Below are positions 49,295-56,943 of a DNA stretch of 64,000 nt, piece after piece. Every line of letters starts with the position of its first letter. Within the stretch, counting starts at the first letter, position 1. This DNA comes from a virus, in the IMG/VR virus record IMGVR_UViG_3300048834_000455, positions 25,906-89,905 of that record; one strand, 5' to 3'. The notes beneath the pieces are model-generated. The model ran no database searches, was not told the DNA's origin, and saw nothing but the letters and a program-made list of their open reading frames with translations. The position numbers were made by a program, and so were the translations under genes.

Positions 49295-50089
49295 ATGGGT
49301 AGTCCCTTTCTCCGCGAACGTAAGTCGCTATTCAAAGATCTGGGACTCCAACGTCCCAACCGAGAGGCCCGCACCGTCGCCGGCTACGCGGCCATGTGGA
49401 CGGTCGACCAGATTGGCGACCGAATCATAAGGGGCGCTTTCGAAAAGACCATCCGCGAACGGGGACCAGCGAGTCCCCGTTGTCGTATCAGGTTCGGACT
49501 GAATCACCCTGGAATGACTCACAACGGAGTCGTTATCGGTGTTCTCTCCAAGCTCTACGAGGACGAGATTGGCCTCTTCTACGAGGGCATTCTGGACCGC
49601 ACCACCCAGGGCGAAGATGCTCTGATTCGGCTTGAGAGCGGAAGTCTCGACGGCTCAAGCTTCGCCTACGACATCATGGATTGGGCCAAGGGCGAGGGCG
49701 GCGCCGACGGCGACCGCCACCTCAAGGAACTCAAGTGCTATGAGCTTGGGCCTGTCGACTTCGCTTGCAACGAAGACACGTTCTTCACTGCCCTGAAGTC
49801 ACACGCATTTTTCAAAGAGTTTGACCCGTCTTTACTCGCTTCGTTTAGCGAAGAGATGAAGGCCGGTCGTATGTTCAGCGCTGCAAATCTACGCAAAATC
49901 AAAGCAGCGCATGAATGCCTCGCGGACCTACTGAAGATGGCCGGAGAGATCGAGGCGGATACTGCGCCGCCCGAGCCTCAACCACCAGACGATGTGAAGG
50001 CTCTAGCAGGCACCAGTGAAGGGACCGCCCTCCTCGAAGAGATGCGGTCCCTTTCGCTTTTGCTGAAAGGGAACATCAATGAGTGCTAA
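49295..50089 (+). CDS. Prohead (capsid maturation) protease
   Basis: 264 residues; ATG 49295 best fits the GAGG spacing, with ATG 49292 and GTG 49289 alternatives. REARTVAGYAAMWTVDQIGD, RIIRGAFEKTIRERGPASPR, IRFGLNHPGMTHNGVVIGVL, SGSLDGSSFAYDIMDW and LKCYELGPVDFACN match the HK97-family S78 prohead protease with H (in NHPG) and S (in LDGSSF) as likely catalytic residues. It trims scaffold and capsid protein. The 3' end contains a hairpin before the capsid gene. Confidence 0.9.
   Translation: MGSPFLRERKSLFKDLGLQRPNREARTVAGYAAMWTVDQIGDRIIRGAFEKTIRERGPASPRCRIRFGLNHPGMTHNGVVIGVLSKLYEDEIGLFYEGILDRTTQGEDALIRLESGSLDGSSFAYDIMDWAKGEGGADGDRHLKELKCYELGPVDFACNEDTFFTALKSHAFFKEFDPSLLASFSEEMKAGRMFSAANLRKIKAAHECLADLLKMAGEIEADTAPPEPQPPDDVKALAGTSEGTALLEEMRSLSLLLKGNINEC
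50019..50053 (+). terminator. Hairpin between protease and capsid genes
   Basis: Perfect 10-bp stem AAGGGACCGC (50019-50028) / GCGGTCCCTT (50044-50053), followed by TCGCTTTTGC. It lies within the end of the protease gene, 26 nt before the capsid ATG. Could be a partial terminator, an RNA processing site, or stabilise capsid mRNA. Confidence 0.55.
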
Positions 50090-51407
50090 CGCCATCATGA
50101 CCGCCGAAGAGGCGAAGCAGATGAAGGAAGTCATCTCCGGGGTCTCGGATCAGGTCAAGGCCTTCCAGGACACCAACCAAAAGCTCCACGGCTTGCTCGA
50201 GAAGCAGCGCGAGGAGATCAAGGCCACTCGCGAGACCAGCGAGGAAACCAAAGACGCCATCGCCCAGGCTACCAAGACCTACGATGCGCAACTCGCCGAC
50301 CTTCGTGGTAACAGCGATGAGTTCATCAAGAAGTTCGAAGCGTCTTACGACGAGCTGAAGAAGCAGATCGACGAGTTCGAACTTAAGCTCAAAAAGGGCG
50401 GGGTCGGCCTGAGCCTGGTTAATGGCCAGGGCCGCGACTTCAAGTCCATCGCCCAGGACGATGAGAGGTTCTGGGGCTGGAAAGCCAACGGTTCGGCGGC
50501 CAGTCCTCAACTGAGGGTCGGCTCCTTCTGGGGCGGTAAGGCGACCAACGTTCTCGGTCACGCTGACGTAGAGAACGTCATCTCAACCGCTCGCCCACAG
50601 AGCATCTTCTCTCTGCCGGTGCTCCGCTCCGAGCATCTGCGCGACCACATGACCGTCATCAAGACCGATGCGATGGCGATCAACTACATCATGGAGAAGG
50701 AACTGACCCTCGGAGCTGCTACCGTGGCCGCCGAAGGCACCAAGCCGCGCACCACCATCGAGTTCGAGGATGTCACCGAGAACATGAAGGTCATCGCGCA
50801 CGGTATGGTGGTGACCCGCCAGCAGATTCTGCAGCTCGGCGCGCTCATGGACTTCTGTGAGAACCGCCTCCGCACCGGTATCCGCCACGTCGAAGACGTG
50901 CAGATCGTCAAAGGTGACGGCACCGGTTCCAACTACCGTGGCCTGATGAACCGCGTCGGCGTGAAGACGTACAACCGCCATCACACGGGAGACAGCAAGC
51001 TCGACACCCTGCGTCGCGCACAGACCCAGCTTCGCCTCGACGAGTTGCAGCCGGACCTGTACCTGCTGAACCCCGAGGACTGGGAAGACATCGAGCTTCA
51101 GAAGGGGACCGATGACCACTATGTGTGGGCAGCCGTCACCACTGTTCAGGGGCCGATGCTCTGGAAGCTCCCCGTATTCGAGACCACGGCTATCGACGCC
51201 GGAGACTTCCTCACGGGAGCCTTCGCCTACGGTGCGATGATCTACGACCGCGAGGAAGCAACAGTCCAGGTCTTCGAGCAGCACGCCTCGCTGGCCGAGA
51301 CCAACCAGGCTTACGTTCGCGCCGAGCAGTTCTCCATGCTCGTCGTGCCGCTGCCTGGTGCGTTCCTGAAGGGTGAATTCCCGCAGGTCGAAGGCTCCGG
51401 CTCGTAA
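50079..51407 (+). CDS. Major capsid protein, HK97 fold
   Basis: 442 residues. An N-terminal 105-residue coiled coil (KEVISGVSDQVKAFQDTNQK onward) is the scaffold-like delta domain, expected to be cleaved by the protease. Then IFSLPVLRSEHLRDHMTVIK, AATVAAEGTKPRTTIEFEDV, IAHGMVVTRQQILQLGALMD, VQIVKGDGTGSNYRGLMNRV, PVFETTAIDAGDFLTGAFAY and VRAEQFSMLVVPLPGAFLKG are standard HK97 MCP landmarks. Forms the capsid shell. Flanked by hairpins on both sides. Confidence 0.95.
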   Translation: MSANAIMTAEEAKQMKEVISGVSDQVKAFQDTNQKLHGLLEKQREEIKATRETSEETKDAIAQATKTYDAQLADLRGNSDEFIKKFEASYDELKKQIDEFELKLKKGGVGLSLVNGQGRDFKSIAQDDERFWGWKANGSAASPQLRVGSFWGGKATNVLGHADVENVISTARPQSIFSLPVLRSEHLRDHMTVIKTDAMAINYIMEKELTLGAATVAAEGTKPRTTIEFEDVTENMKVIAHGMVVTRQQILQLGALMDFCENRLRTGIRHVEDVQIVKGDGTGSNYRGLMNRVGVKTYNRHHTGDSKLDTLRRAQTQLRLDELQPDLYLLNPEDWEDIELQKGTDDHYVWAAVTTVQGPMLWKLPVFETTAIDAGDFLTGAFAYGAMIYDREEATVQVFEQHASLAETNQAYVRAEQFSMLVVPLPGAFLKGEFPQVEGSGS

Positions 51408-51408
51408 T

Positions 51409-52422
51409 ATGCTGGGGGAGACTCTCTCTGGGGGTCTCCCCCGCATCGGAGCCTACGCTACCGAGTACTACTACATCGACCACCTGGTCTCTATCTGGCT
51501 CGCACTGCCAGAGGAGGCCAGGGGGTCCTGGTGGGTGACCGAGAAAGCCGCCTTCCGTCTCAACGACTACGGGGTGCCGACCGAGTTCGCGCAGGTCTTC
51601 GCTGACCGCGACCGCCTGAAAGGTGCCCTTGCTCGCGACAAAGGCAAAGACCCCATCCTGACCGCCTCGTTCGCGAACTGGCGCGACGTGACCAACGCAG
51701 GGCGCCCCAACCCGTACCTGCCCCACGGTCAAGGCGGGCCAGGAAACGGCAACGACAACTGGCTACGCAACGCACGCAAGCTCGACCTCATGCTGTGCCC
51801 TACGCCCTACGCTACCACGGGCTTTGAAACTCTCTCGACAGCAGTCATCCACGGCCAACCGAAGACCGACCGATGGGTGGGCCACAAGCCGAAGAACGAG
51901 AACCCTGTCGTTGCCATCTCCTTTCGCTGGAGAGAGACAGCGAGCGCCCTTGAGCACTACCGCCCGCATCTGCTCCAATTCGTGGAAGAGGCGCAGGCCT
52001 ATGGGTGGGAGGTGCTTGGCCACGGCCACCCTCTCGCGTTCGAGAAGCGATTCCGTCAGGTTTGGAAGAAGCTCGGAGTTCGTCGAACGGCCGACTTCGA
52101 GAAGGTGCTCAACGAGGCCGACGTCTACGTCGCCGACTGCAGTAGCAGCTCCTTCGAGTTCGCGGCTACTGACCGCCCCGTCGTATTCCTCGACGCCCCT
52201 TGCTACAAGGGATGCAACTTCGCCCCGCGCTTCACTCACGACCGCGCAGGCCTCACCTGTCGCGACCCTCGACAGCTTGCGAGCACCGTCGCTCTAGCCC
52301 TCGCCGACCCCGATCACGTTGCCGCCGCCCGAGAGGATGTTTGCGCCGAGCTTTTCGGCCCTCGGGACGGCCAATCTTCGCAAAGAGCAGCGAGTGCTCT
52401 CCTGGAGTTTTATGGAGCTTGA
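51409..52422 (+). CDS. TagB/TagF-like (CDP-glycerol glycerophosphotransferase fold) protein 1
   Basis: 337 residues from ATG 51409, directly after the capsid gene. The N-terminal part is YATEYYYIDHLVSIWLALPE. The GT-B-type end VWKKLGVRRTADFEKVLNEA, DVYVADCSSSSFEFAATDRP, VVFLDAPCYK matches the nucleotide-binding end of teichoic-acid glycerol-phosphate transferases. It might decorate capsid protein or a host polymer. A perfect 9-bp hairpin covers its first codons (51414-51442), limiting translation relative to capsid protein. Confidence 0.7.
   Translation: MLGETLSGGLPRIGAYATEYYYIDHLVSIWLALPEEARGSWWVTEKAAFRLNDYGVPTEFAQVFADRDRLKGALARDKGKDPILTASFANWRDVTNAGRPNPYLPHGQGGPGNGNDNWLRNARKLDLMLCPTPYATTGFETLSTAVIHGQPKTDRWVGHKPKNENPVVAISFRWRETASALEHYRPHLLQFVEEAQAYGWEVLGHGHPLAFEKRFRQVWKKLGVRRTADFEKVLNEADVYVADCSSSSFEFAATDRPVVFLDAPCYKGCNFAPRFTHDRAGLTCRDPRQLASTVALALADPDHVAAAREDVCAELFGPRDGQSSQRAASALLEFYGA
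51414..51442 (+). terminator. Hairpin after the capsid gene, over the next start
   Basis: Stem GGGGGAGAC (51414-51422) / GTCTCCCCC (51434-51442), 11-nt loop, 6 nt after the capsid stop. There is no T run, so sequestering of the downstream gene or 3' protection of capsid mRNA is likelier than termination. Confidence 0.5.
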
Positions 52423-53935
52423 GCTAGACATTCTGGCCACGGAACCGCACTTCCGCGACCATCTCCGCCCTGTTCACGAAGCGCTACTAGCAGCGGGCGT
52501 TAAGGCTTCGTGGCATGAGAGCACGGACACGCTCACGCAGCGTAAAGCCACAGGGCTTGCCGCCGCTTATGGGGACCTCGAGAAACTTCGCAAGACCGGC
52601 CGGCAGGTCATCTTCGCCGAGCACGGTGCCGGACAGAGCTACGCGGGGTCGAACCTTTCCCACCACACGAGCTACAGCGGCGGAGGCCACCGACACGGCG
52701 TCATCGCCTTCCTGACCCCGGGCCAGTATTCGACCAAGCGCAACCGCGAGATCCACGCCTGGACGCCCTGCTACGAGGTAGGTTGCCCCAAGCTGGACGC
52801 CTGGGCTGGATTCACCCTGGAGAAGTACCAGAAGCCCCTGGTGGTCATCTCCTGGCACTGGGACTGCATGGTGACCCACGAGACCCGCAGCGCCTTCTAC
52901 GAGTACCGCCAGGCCGTTGTCGAGGTGTCCAAGGGCGCAGAGTTTGACCTCGCCGTCCACTCCCACCCGAGAATCGCTAAGCAGGTCAAGGCGTGGGCTG
53001 AGAGCGTCGGTATCGAGTGGATCGAGACCTTTGACGAGGTGCTGAAGCGCGCGAACGTTTATGCCGTCGATAACAGCTCGACGCTCTTCGAGTTCGCGGC
53101 CACTGGAAGGCCTGTCGCGGTGCTCAACTCCCGCCACTACCGCCGCCACGTGGACCACGGCTTGCGCTTCTGGCGAGAGGCTGGCATCGGTGTCAACTGC
53201 GACAAGCCGGCCGACCTCCACAGGTGCCTGCTGACCGCCTTGTCCGACCCCTTGGAGTATCGCACCGCCCGTGAGGCCAGTGTCCGTAGAGTTTACGGCG
53301 CGCCACTCGGTCAGGCCACGAGCCTGGCAGTCGCCGCCATCATCGAGATCATCAGCGAGGAGAGAGTGATTGTGAGCCAACATAGAGTTAGAGCCAGATC
53401 GAGCGCCATCGGCTATGCCGGGGCCGTCAGCAAGGGGTGGGTCATCGACCTCTACCCCAGTCACGTTGTCGTCACCGACAATCAGGGGCGAGAGTTTACC
53501 CGAGACTACGCACCAAAGGGCAACTGCGACCCCGAGTACCGCGCTAGAGAAATGGTCGGCACTGGTGTCTATGACCCCATCGCGGTGCCCAGGACCGCCC
53601 CTCTCGGCACCGTCTCGACCCCGCCCAGGCCCTCCGAGAACAAGATTGCGCCGCCTCCGCAGGAACACAAGCAGACGCCTCCTCATGCGGTCGGTGCTGA
53701 TGCGAAGCCGCCCCACCTCGCCGACGAAGCCGAAGACGCTCTAGATGAAGAGGCGCTAGATGAGGCCATCCTTGAGTGCGTGCGCCAGGGCCAAGGCAAG
53801 ACCGCGACCAAGAAAGAGCTTGGCGCGACAGAGGCTTTCACGCAGAATCAAGTCGTCGAGGCCTGGAATCGACTTCAGGAGAACGGTGACATCGTCGAGG
53901 GAGACAAGCCCGGCACCTACAAGGTCGCGGAGTAA
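52412..53935 (+). CDS. TagB/TagF-like protein 2 fused to C-terminal winged helix
   Basis: 507 residues from ATG 52412 (11-nt overlap). Residues 1-300 parallel the previous gene: QVIFAEHGAGQSYAG, KPLVVISWHWDCMV, IETFDEVLKRANVYAVDNSS, TLFEFAATGRPVAVLNSRHY. Then a small beta domain (GWVIDLYPSHVVVTDNQGRE), a proline-rich linker and a C-terminal winged helix (LDEAILECVRQGQGKTATKK, ATEAFTQNQVVEAWNRLQEN, GDIVEGDKPGTYKV). The order transferase plus beta domain plus DNA-binding-type winged helix is unusual. Function inferred only. Confidence 0.65.
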   Translation: MELELDILATEPHFRDHLRPVHEALLAAGVKASWHESTDTLTQRKATGLAAAYGDLEKLRKTGRQVIFAEHGAGQSYAGSNLSHHTSYSGGGHRHGVIAFLTPGQYSTKRNREIHAWTPCYEVGCPKLDAWAGFTLEKYQKPLVVISWHWDCMVTHETRSAFYEYRQAVVEVSKGAEFDLAVHSHPRIAKQVKAWAESVGIEWIETFDEVLKRANVYAVDNSSTLFEFAATGRPVAVLNSRHYRRHVDHGLRFWREAGIGVNCDKPADLHRCLLTALSDPLEYRTAREASVRRVYGAPLGQATSLAVAAIIEIISEERVIVSQHRVRARSSAIGYAGAVSKGWVIDLYPSHVVVTDNQGREFTRDYAPKGNCDPEYRAREMVGTGVYDPIAVPRTAPLGTVSTPPRPSENKIAPPPQEHKQTPPHAVGADAKPPHLADEAEDALDEEALDEAILECVRQGQGKTATKKELGATEAFTQNQVVEAWNRLQENGDIVEGDKPGTYKVAE

Positions 53936-53938
53936 TCC

Positions 53939-54268
53939 TTGGGCGCCATCTCCGACCGCTCAGGCGTTGACCTTGACGCGATCAAGCGCTTCCTCAACAT
54001 CAACGGCACCGCCGAGGATACGGACTTAGAGGAGATGCTGGCCGAGGCCAAGGATCTGGCCGACCAGCACTGCGACAACGAGTTCCTCGACGCCGACGAC
54101 GAGGAGGGTCCGATTCCCCCTCGCGTTGAGCGCTGGATCAAGGCCACAGTGGCGCGATTCTACGAGATTCGCGAGAACGGCAAGAAGTCGGAGTCGGTGA
54201 ACGGCGTTGGTGGCGTTGACTACGGCGACGTGGACTACAGCGGCCTGACATGGATACCGTACCTGTGA
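53939..54268 (+). CDS. Head-tail connector (HK97 gp6-like)
   Basis: 109 residues from TTG. DLDAIKRFLNINGTAEDTDL, EEMLAEAKDLADQHCDNEFL, PPRVERWIKATVARFYEIRE: the all-helical gp6/gp15-type adaptor that forms the ring below the portal. Length and position fit. Overlaps the next connector gene by 19 nt. Confidence 0.8.
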   Translation: MGAISDRSGVDLDAIKRFLNINGTAEDTDLEEMLAEAKDLADQHCDNEFLDADDEEGPIPPRVERWIKATVARFYEIRENGKKSESVNGVGGVDYGDVDYSGLTWIPYL

Positions 54269-54621
54269 TCGGCGCCTCTGCTTTCCGCGACACCGTGAAG
54301 ATCTTCGAGCGGATGGATTCGCGGGTACCAACCGGGACCCAGCCAACCTTCGCCCTTGTCGACACCTGGAAAGCCTGCGTCATCGAGCTTAACGCTAGGG
54401 CGCGCAAGGCTTACGGCAGCCTGGAGTCCGAGGTCACGCACGAGATCAAGATGCGGGGCACCCCCGAATTCAGGATGGGTCGAACCGAGTTCGAGGTGGG
54501 CGCGCTACGTTTGAAGCCGCTGGCTCCTCCTCGAGTTCCGGGGCATCACCGCAGACCCATCACGCTCATCCCGTGCAAGGACGTGACCCAGAATCGACCA
54601 CCGGAAGGGAGCGGCTCATGA
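54250..54621 (+). CDS. Head closure/head-tail joining protein
   Basis: 123 residues, beta-rich: DTVKIFERMDSRVPTGTQPT, FALVDTWKACVIELNARARK, GTPEFRMGRTEFEVGALRLK. The pattern (strand, W-x-A-x-V start of a beta-barrel, terminal strands) and position after the connector match SPP1 gp16/HK97-type stoppers. Acts to close the portal before tail joining. Confidence 0.7.
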   Translation: MDTVPVIGASAFRDTVKIFERMDSRVPTGTQPTFALVDTWKACVIELNARARKAYGSLESEVTHEIKMRGTPEFRMGRTEFEVGALRLKPLAPPRVPGHHRRPITLIPCKDVTQNRPPEGSGS

Positions 54622-55028
54622 AGGCAGTCTTTCAAAGCTTTAAAGCCAAGGCTATCGGCTTGATTCAGGGCGTCTCCGAGGAGCGAACCTTCGCGGTCGC
54701 CAACTCGCTGCGCACGCACATCCTGATTTCCCTCTCCAACGACCCGCCGCGCACAGGCCGCACCTACAGGGTGCCGGGCACGAATGTCTTCTATACCGCG
54801 TCGTCGCCCGGTGAATACCCGGCACTGGCCACGGGCGAGCTGCGAAAGTCGGTTGCCAAGGCTGGGGTCAGTGTGACCAAGGGCTTCGGCGGCGTCAGGG
54901 CCAGCTTCAACCCTGGCGTGGCGCCTCACGGTATCGAGTTAGAGAAAGGCCTGCGCCCCTGGTTCAGCAAGGCCGCTGCGGAGAAGCAGGCTGACATGGA
55001 AGCGCAGCTCAAGCGGAAGTGGTTCTAG
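54618..55028 (+). CDS. HK97 gp10-like neck/tail-joining protein
   Basis: 136 residues. FQSFKAKAIGLIQGVSEERT, a disordered central loop (YRVPGTNVFYTASSPGEYPA), LATGELRKSVAKAGVSV, VAPHGIELEKGLRPWF. The conserved Y-P-A-x-x-T-G-x-L-R-x-S is the gp10/HK97_gp10 signature. Sits at the head-tail interface. Confidence 0.75.
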   Translation: MKAVFQSFKAKAIGLIQGVSEERTFAVANSLRTHILISLSNDPPRTGRTYRVPGTNVFYTASSPGEYPALATGELRKSVAKAGVSVTKGFGGVRASFNPGVAPHGIELEKGLRPWFSKAAAEKQADMEAQLKRKWF

Positions 55029-55029
55029 C

Positions 55030-55443
55030 GTGACCAGCCACGAGAGCTTCCTGACCACGGTTTACAACCGGGTGACGCAAGACGCCGTTCTCCAAGAGCT
55101 TAGCGGCGGGGAGGTTCGCCTCTTCCACAAGATGGCCACCCCTGACCCGCCGTTCCCCTACCACGTCTACAAGCTCAGGTTCGAGCTTGTAGACGAGATC
55201 ATTGCCGATGGGCAGTTGCTCTGGGACGTGTGGGATTACCACCCCGACTCCGCCCGTGCCCTGCAGATGGGCGCGAGAGTCAAACAGCTTCTCCACAACC
55301 ACGTCGACATCGCCCTGTATGGCGCGAGTCTGGCGTTCGCACGGATGGACACCGTGGAGACTGACAACGAAGAAGTTCAGCGCGTGGCGCTCAGGTTCTC
55401 GACCTTCTGGCCGGACCTGGACCTCGTGCAAACACCCGGCTGA
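55030..55443 (+). CDS. Tail terminator/completion protein-like
   Basis: 137 residues from GTG. FLTTVYNRVTQDAVLQELSG, YHVYKLRFELVDEIIADGQL, LWDVWDYHPDSARALQMGAR, and later LRFSTFWPDLDLVQ; an alpha/beta DUF3168/gpU-like arrangement. Position before the tail tube gene is typical for the tail terminator. Moderate confidence. Confidence 0.6.
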   Translation: MTSHESFLTTVYNRVTQDAVLQELSGGEVRLFHKMATPDPPFPYHVYKLRFELVDEIIADGQLLWDVWDYHPDSARALQMGARVKQLLHNHVDIALYGASLAFARMDTVETDNEEVQRVALRFSTFWPDLDLVQTPG

Positions 55444-55465
55444 CCCCCGGATCATAACAAACGCC

Positions 55466-55490
55466 AAGGGCTCCATACGGGGCCCTTTTT
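55466..55490 (+). terminator. Intrinsic terminator between head and tail genes
   Basis: Nine-bp stem AAGGGCTCC / GGGGCCCTT (one G-T wobble), loop ATAC, and TTTTT ending the stem and tail. Clean terminator shape, 23 nt after the neck genes. The tail-tube gene after it may need its own promoter or read-through. Confidence 0.8.
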
Positions 55491-55505
55491 CATTGAGGAG
55501 GCCCG

Positions 55506-56171
55506 ATGTCTTTAGCGATTCAGTTGACGGCGCTCACGGAGGATACTCCCGAGCGCCTGGTAGTGCATTCCGGGGTGATGTACCGAAACATCAACATTGC
55601 CGAGCTTGAAGCGGCGGACGGCACTTTCGCCGACGCCATCAACCCGGAGAACACCTGGACCCAGAGCGGCAGAACGTTCACGCCTGAGCCCTTCGGCGCC
55701 ACCAAACAGGGCTTCACTATCGAGACCGGCATGCCCGTCGAGCCCATCCCTGACGTAGATGGCGCCCTCGGACCGACCGTAGGCCTCATGGAGGTGACCA
55801 GCTTCGCGCCGACTTTCGCCGGCAACCTCCTCGAGATGGCCGACTACCGCAAGATGAAAGAGGGCCTGGCTGCTGCCGACGCCTCCTTGACGGCGAGCGG
55901 GCTGTGGAAGATCGAGCCTCGCGCTTACGTCACCAAGAACGACCACCTCGGCAACCTCGCGGTGTTCTGTCAGACCTCGAACCCGAACACCAATCATCTC
56001 TGGCTAGCGGTGCTGTTCAATCCGATTGGCGGCGCCTCTTCGATTCAGCTCACCCGGGGCGCCAACGTGCTGCCGGTGACCTACCGCGGATGTGCAAGCC
56101 TGAGCGCCTCCACTCAGCCACCCATTCGCTTCTACGTTCCTCGCAACGCTGCAGACGGAAGCGGTAGCTAA
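55506..56171 (+). CDS. Major tail (tube) protein
   Basis: 221 residues; ATG 55506 behind GAGGAGG. Beta-rich throughout: RNINIAELEAADGTFADAIN, GFTIETGMPVEPIPDVDGAL, LGNLAVFCQTSNPNTNHLWL, SSIQLTRGANVLPVTYRGCA. Size, composition and location before the frameshifted chaperones and tape measure identify it as tail tube. The last codons, DGSGS, echo a Gly-Ser ending also seen at the end of the capsid and several tail proteins. Confidence 0.75.
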   Translation: MSLAIQLTALTEDTPERLVVHSGVMYRNINIAELEAADGTFADAINPENTWTQSGRTFTPEPFGATKQGFTIETGMPVEPIPDVDGALGPTVGLMEVTSFAPTFAGNLLEMADYRKMKEGLAAADASLTASGLWKIEPRAYVTKNDHLGNLAVFCQTSNPNTNHLWLAVLFNPIGGASSIQLTRGANVLPVTYRGCASLSASTQPPIRFYVPRNAADGSGS

Positions 56172-56596
56172 TGCGCGGTCACCTCGTTACGCTAGAGGTT
56201 GCTGGCGAAGTCGAGATCAGGCGGCTCTCTCCTGGAGACGCCGACCAGATCCTCGACATCCTCTCGTCCGTCATCCAGGGCGCCGCGAACCGGCAACTGT
56301 TGACCGGCGTACCCTTCGACCTCTCGAACCCTGCCTCGGTGTTCGCCACCTTTCTCTCTGGCCTCCATGTGGCGCGCAAGCAGGCTCGCGAGTTCGTGAT
56401 TTCGCTGCTGGCGGAGGATGTTCGTCCTCAAGTCACATTCGGAGACCTCGGCACGCTGCTTACGGCAATGACCACCCACCCGGATGTCGTTGGTTTTTTC
56501 GCCAACGCGCGGCCGGCCCTGGAAAGCCCGCTGGCCGCGCATCTACGAGAGCAGTTCAAGACGACGACGCCAGAAGAGACCGCGCCCGAGTCTTAG
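56171..56596 (+). CDS. Tail assembly chaperone (gpG-like)
   Basis: 141 residues, helical: LSPGDADQILDILSSVIQGA, SVFATFLSGLHVARKQAREF, VTFGDLGTLLTAMTTHPDVV. Overlaps the tube gene stop by one base. Near its end GGT-TTT-TTC creates the slippery heptamer T-TTT-TTC (56494-56500). A fraction of ribosomes slips -1 and makes the long form. Coats the tape measure during tail assembly. Confidence 0.8.
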   Translation: MRGHLVTLEVAGEVEIRRLSPGDADQILDILSSVIQGAANRQLLTGVPFDLSNPASVFATFLSGLHVARKQAREFVISLLAEDVRPQVTFGDLGTLLTAMTTHPDVVGFFANARPALESPLAAHLREQFKTTTPEETAPES

Positions 56597-56943
56597 ACCT
56601 CGTCTGCGCCCGCTATGGGTGGACCGAGGATTATATCTTCCACGACTACCGCACGCACGTCGGCCCCTATCTCTCTTACGAGCGATGGATCGAGGTGATC
56701 GAGGCGGTGGTGGACGCGAAAGTCCGCGAGCGTCGGGACGCCTGGCAGCAGTCGGCGTTCGTGGCGTGGAGCCAGTACTTCTTCCAGCCTCGCCACTCCG
56801 AGTCATCGGAGCGGGCGAGCTATGGGGAGTGGCTGGAGATGTTCGGCCTAGCCGACCCCGACAGCGCAGAGCCCGAGCAGACTCCTGAAGAGGTCTTGGC
56901 CGGCGCACGCGAGCTTATGGCTCAGTTTGGAGTAGACCTTTAA
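56171..56943 (+). CDS. Frameshifted tail assembly chaperone (gpGT-like), -1 at 56494-56500
   Basis: Reading -1 from T-TTT-TTC, the frame continues open from 56500 to 56943. It adds 147 residues: a basic linker, then RVLDLVCARYGWTEDYIFHD, YRTHVGPYLSYERWIEVIEA, QSAFVAWSQYFFQPRHSESS and PEEVLAGARELMAQFGVDL. The upstream half of that second domain has no start codon of its own (first in-frame start GTG 56695), so frameshifting is needed. Fits the conserved two-product chaperone arrangement of long-tailed phages. Confidence 0.8.

Noticed and set aside
52487-53716. Long - strand frame opposite the second transferase-like gene
   Set aside because: Opposite a gene with recognisable motifs; no ribosome site or motif of its own.
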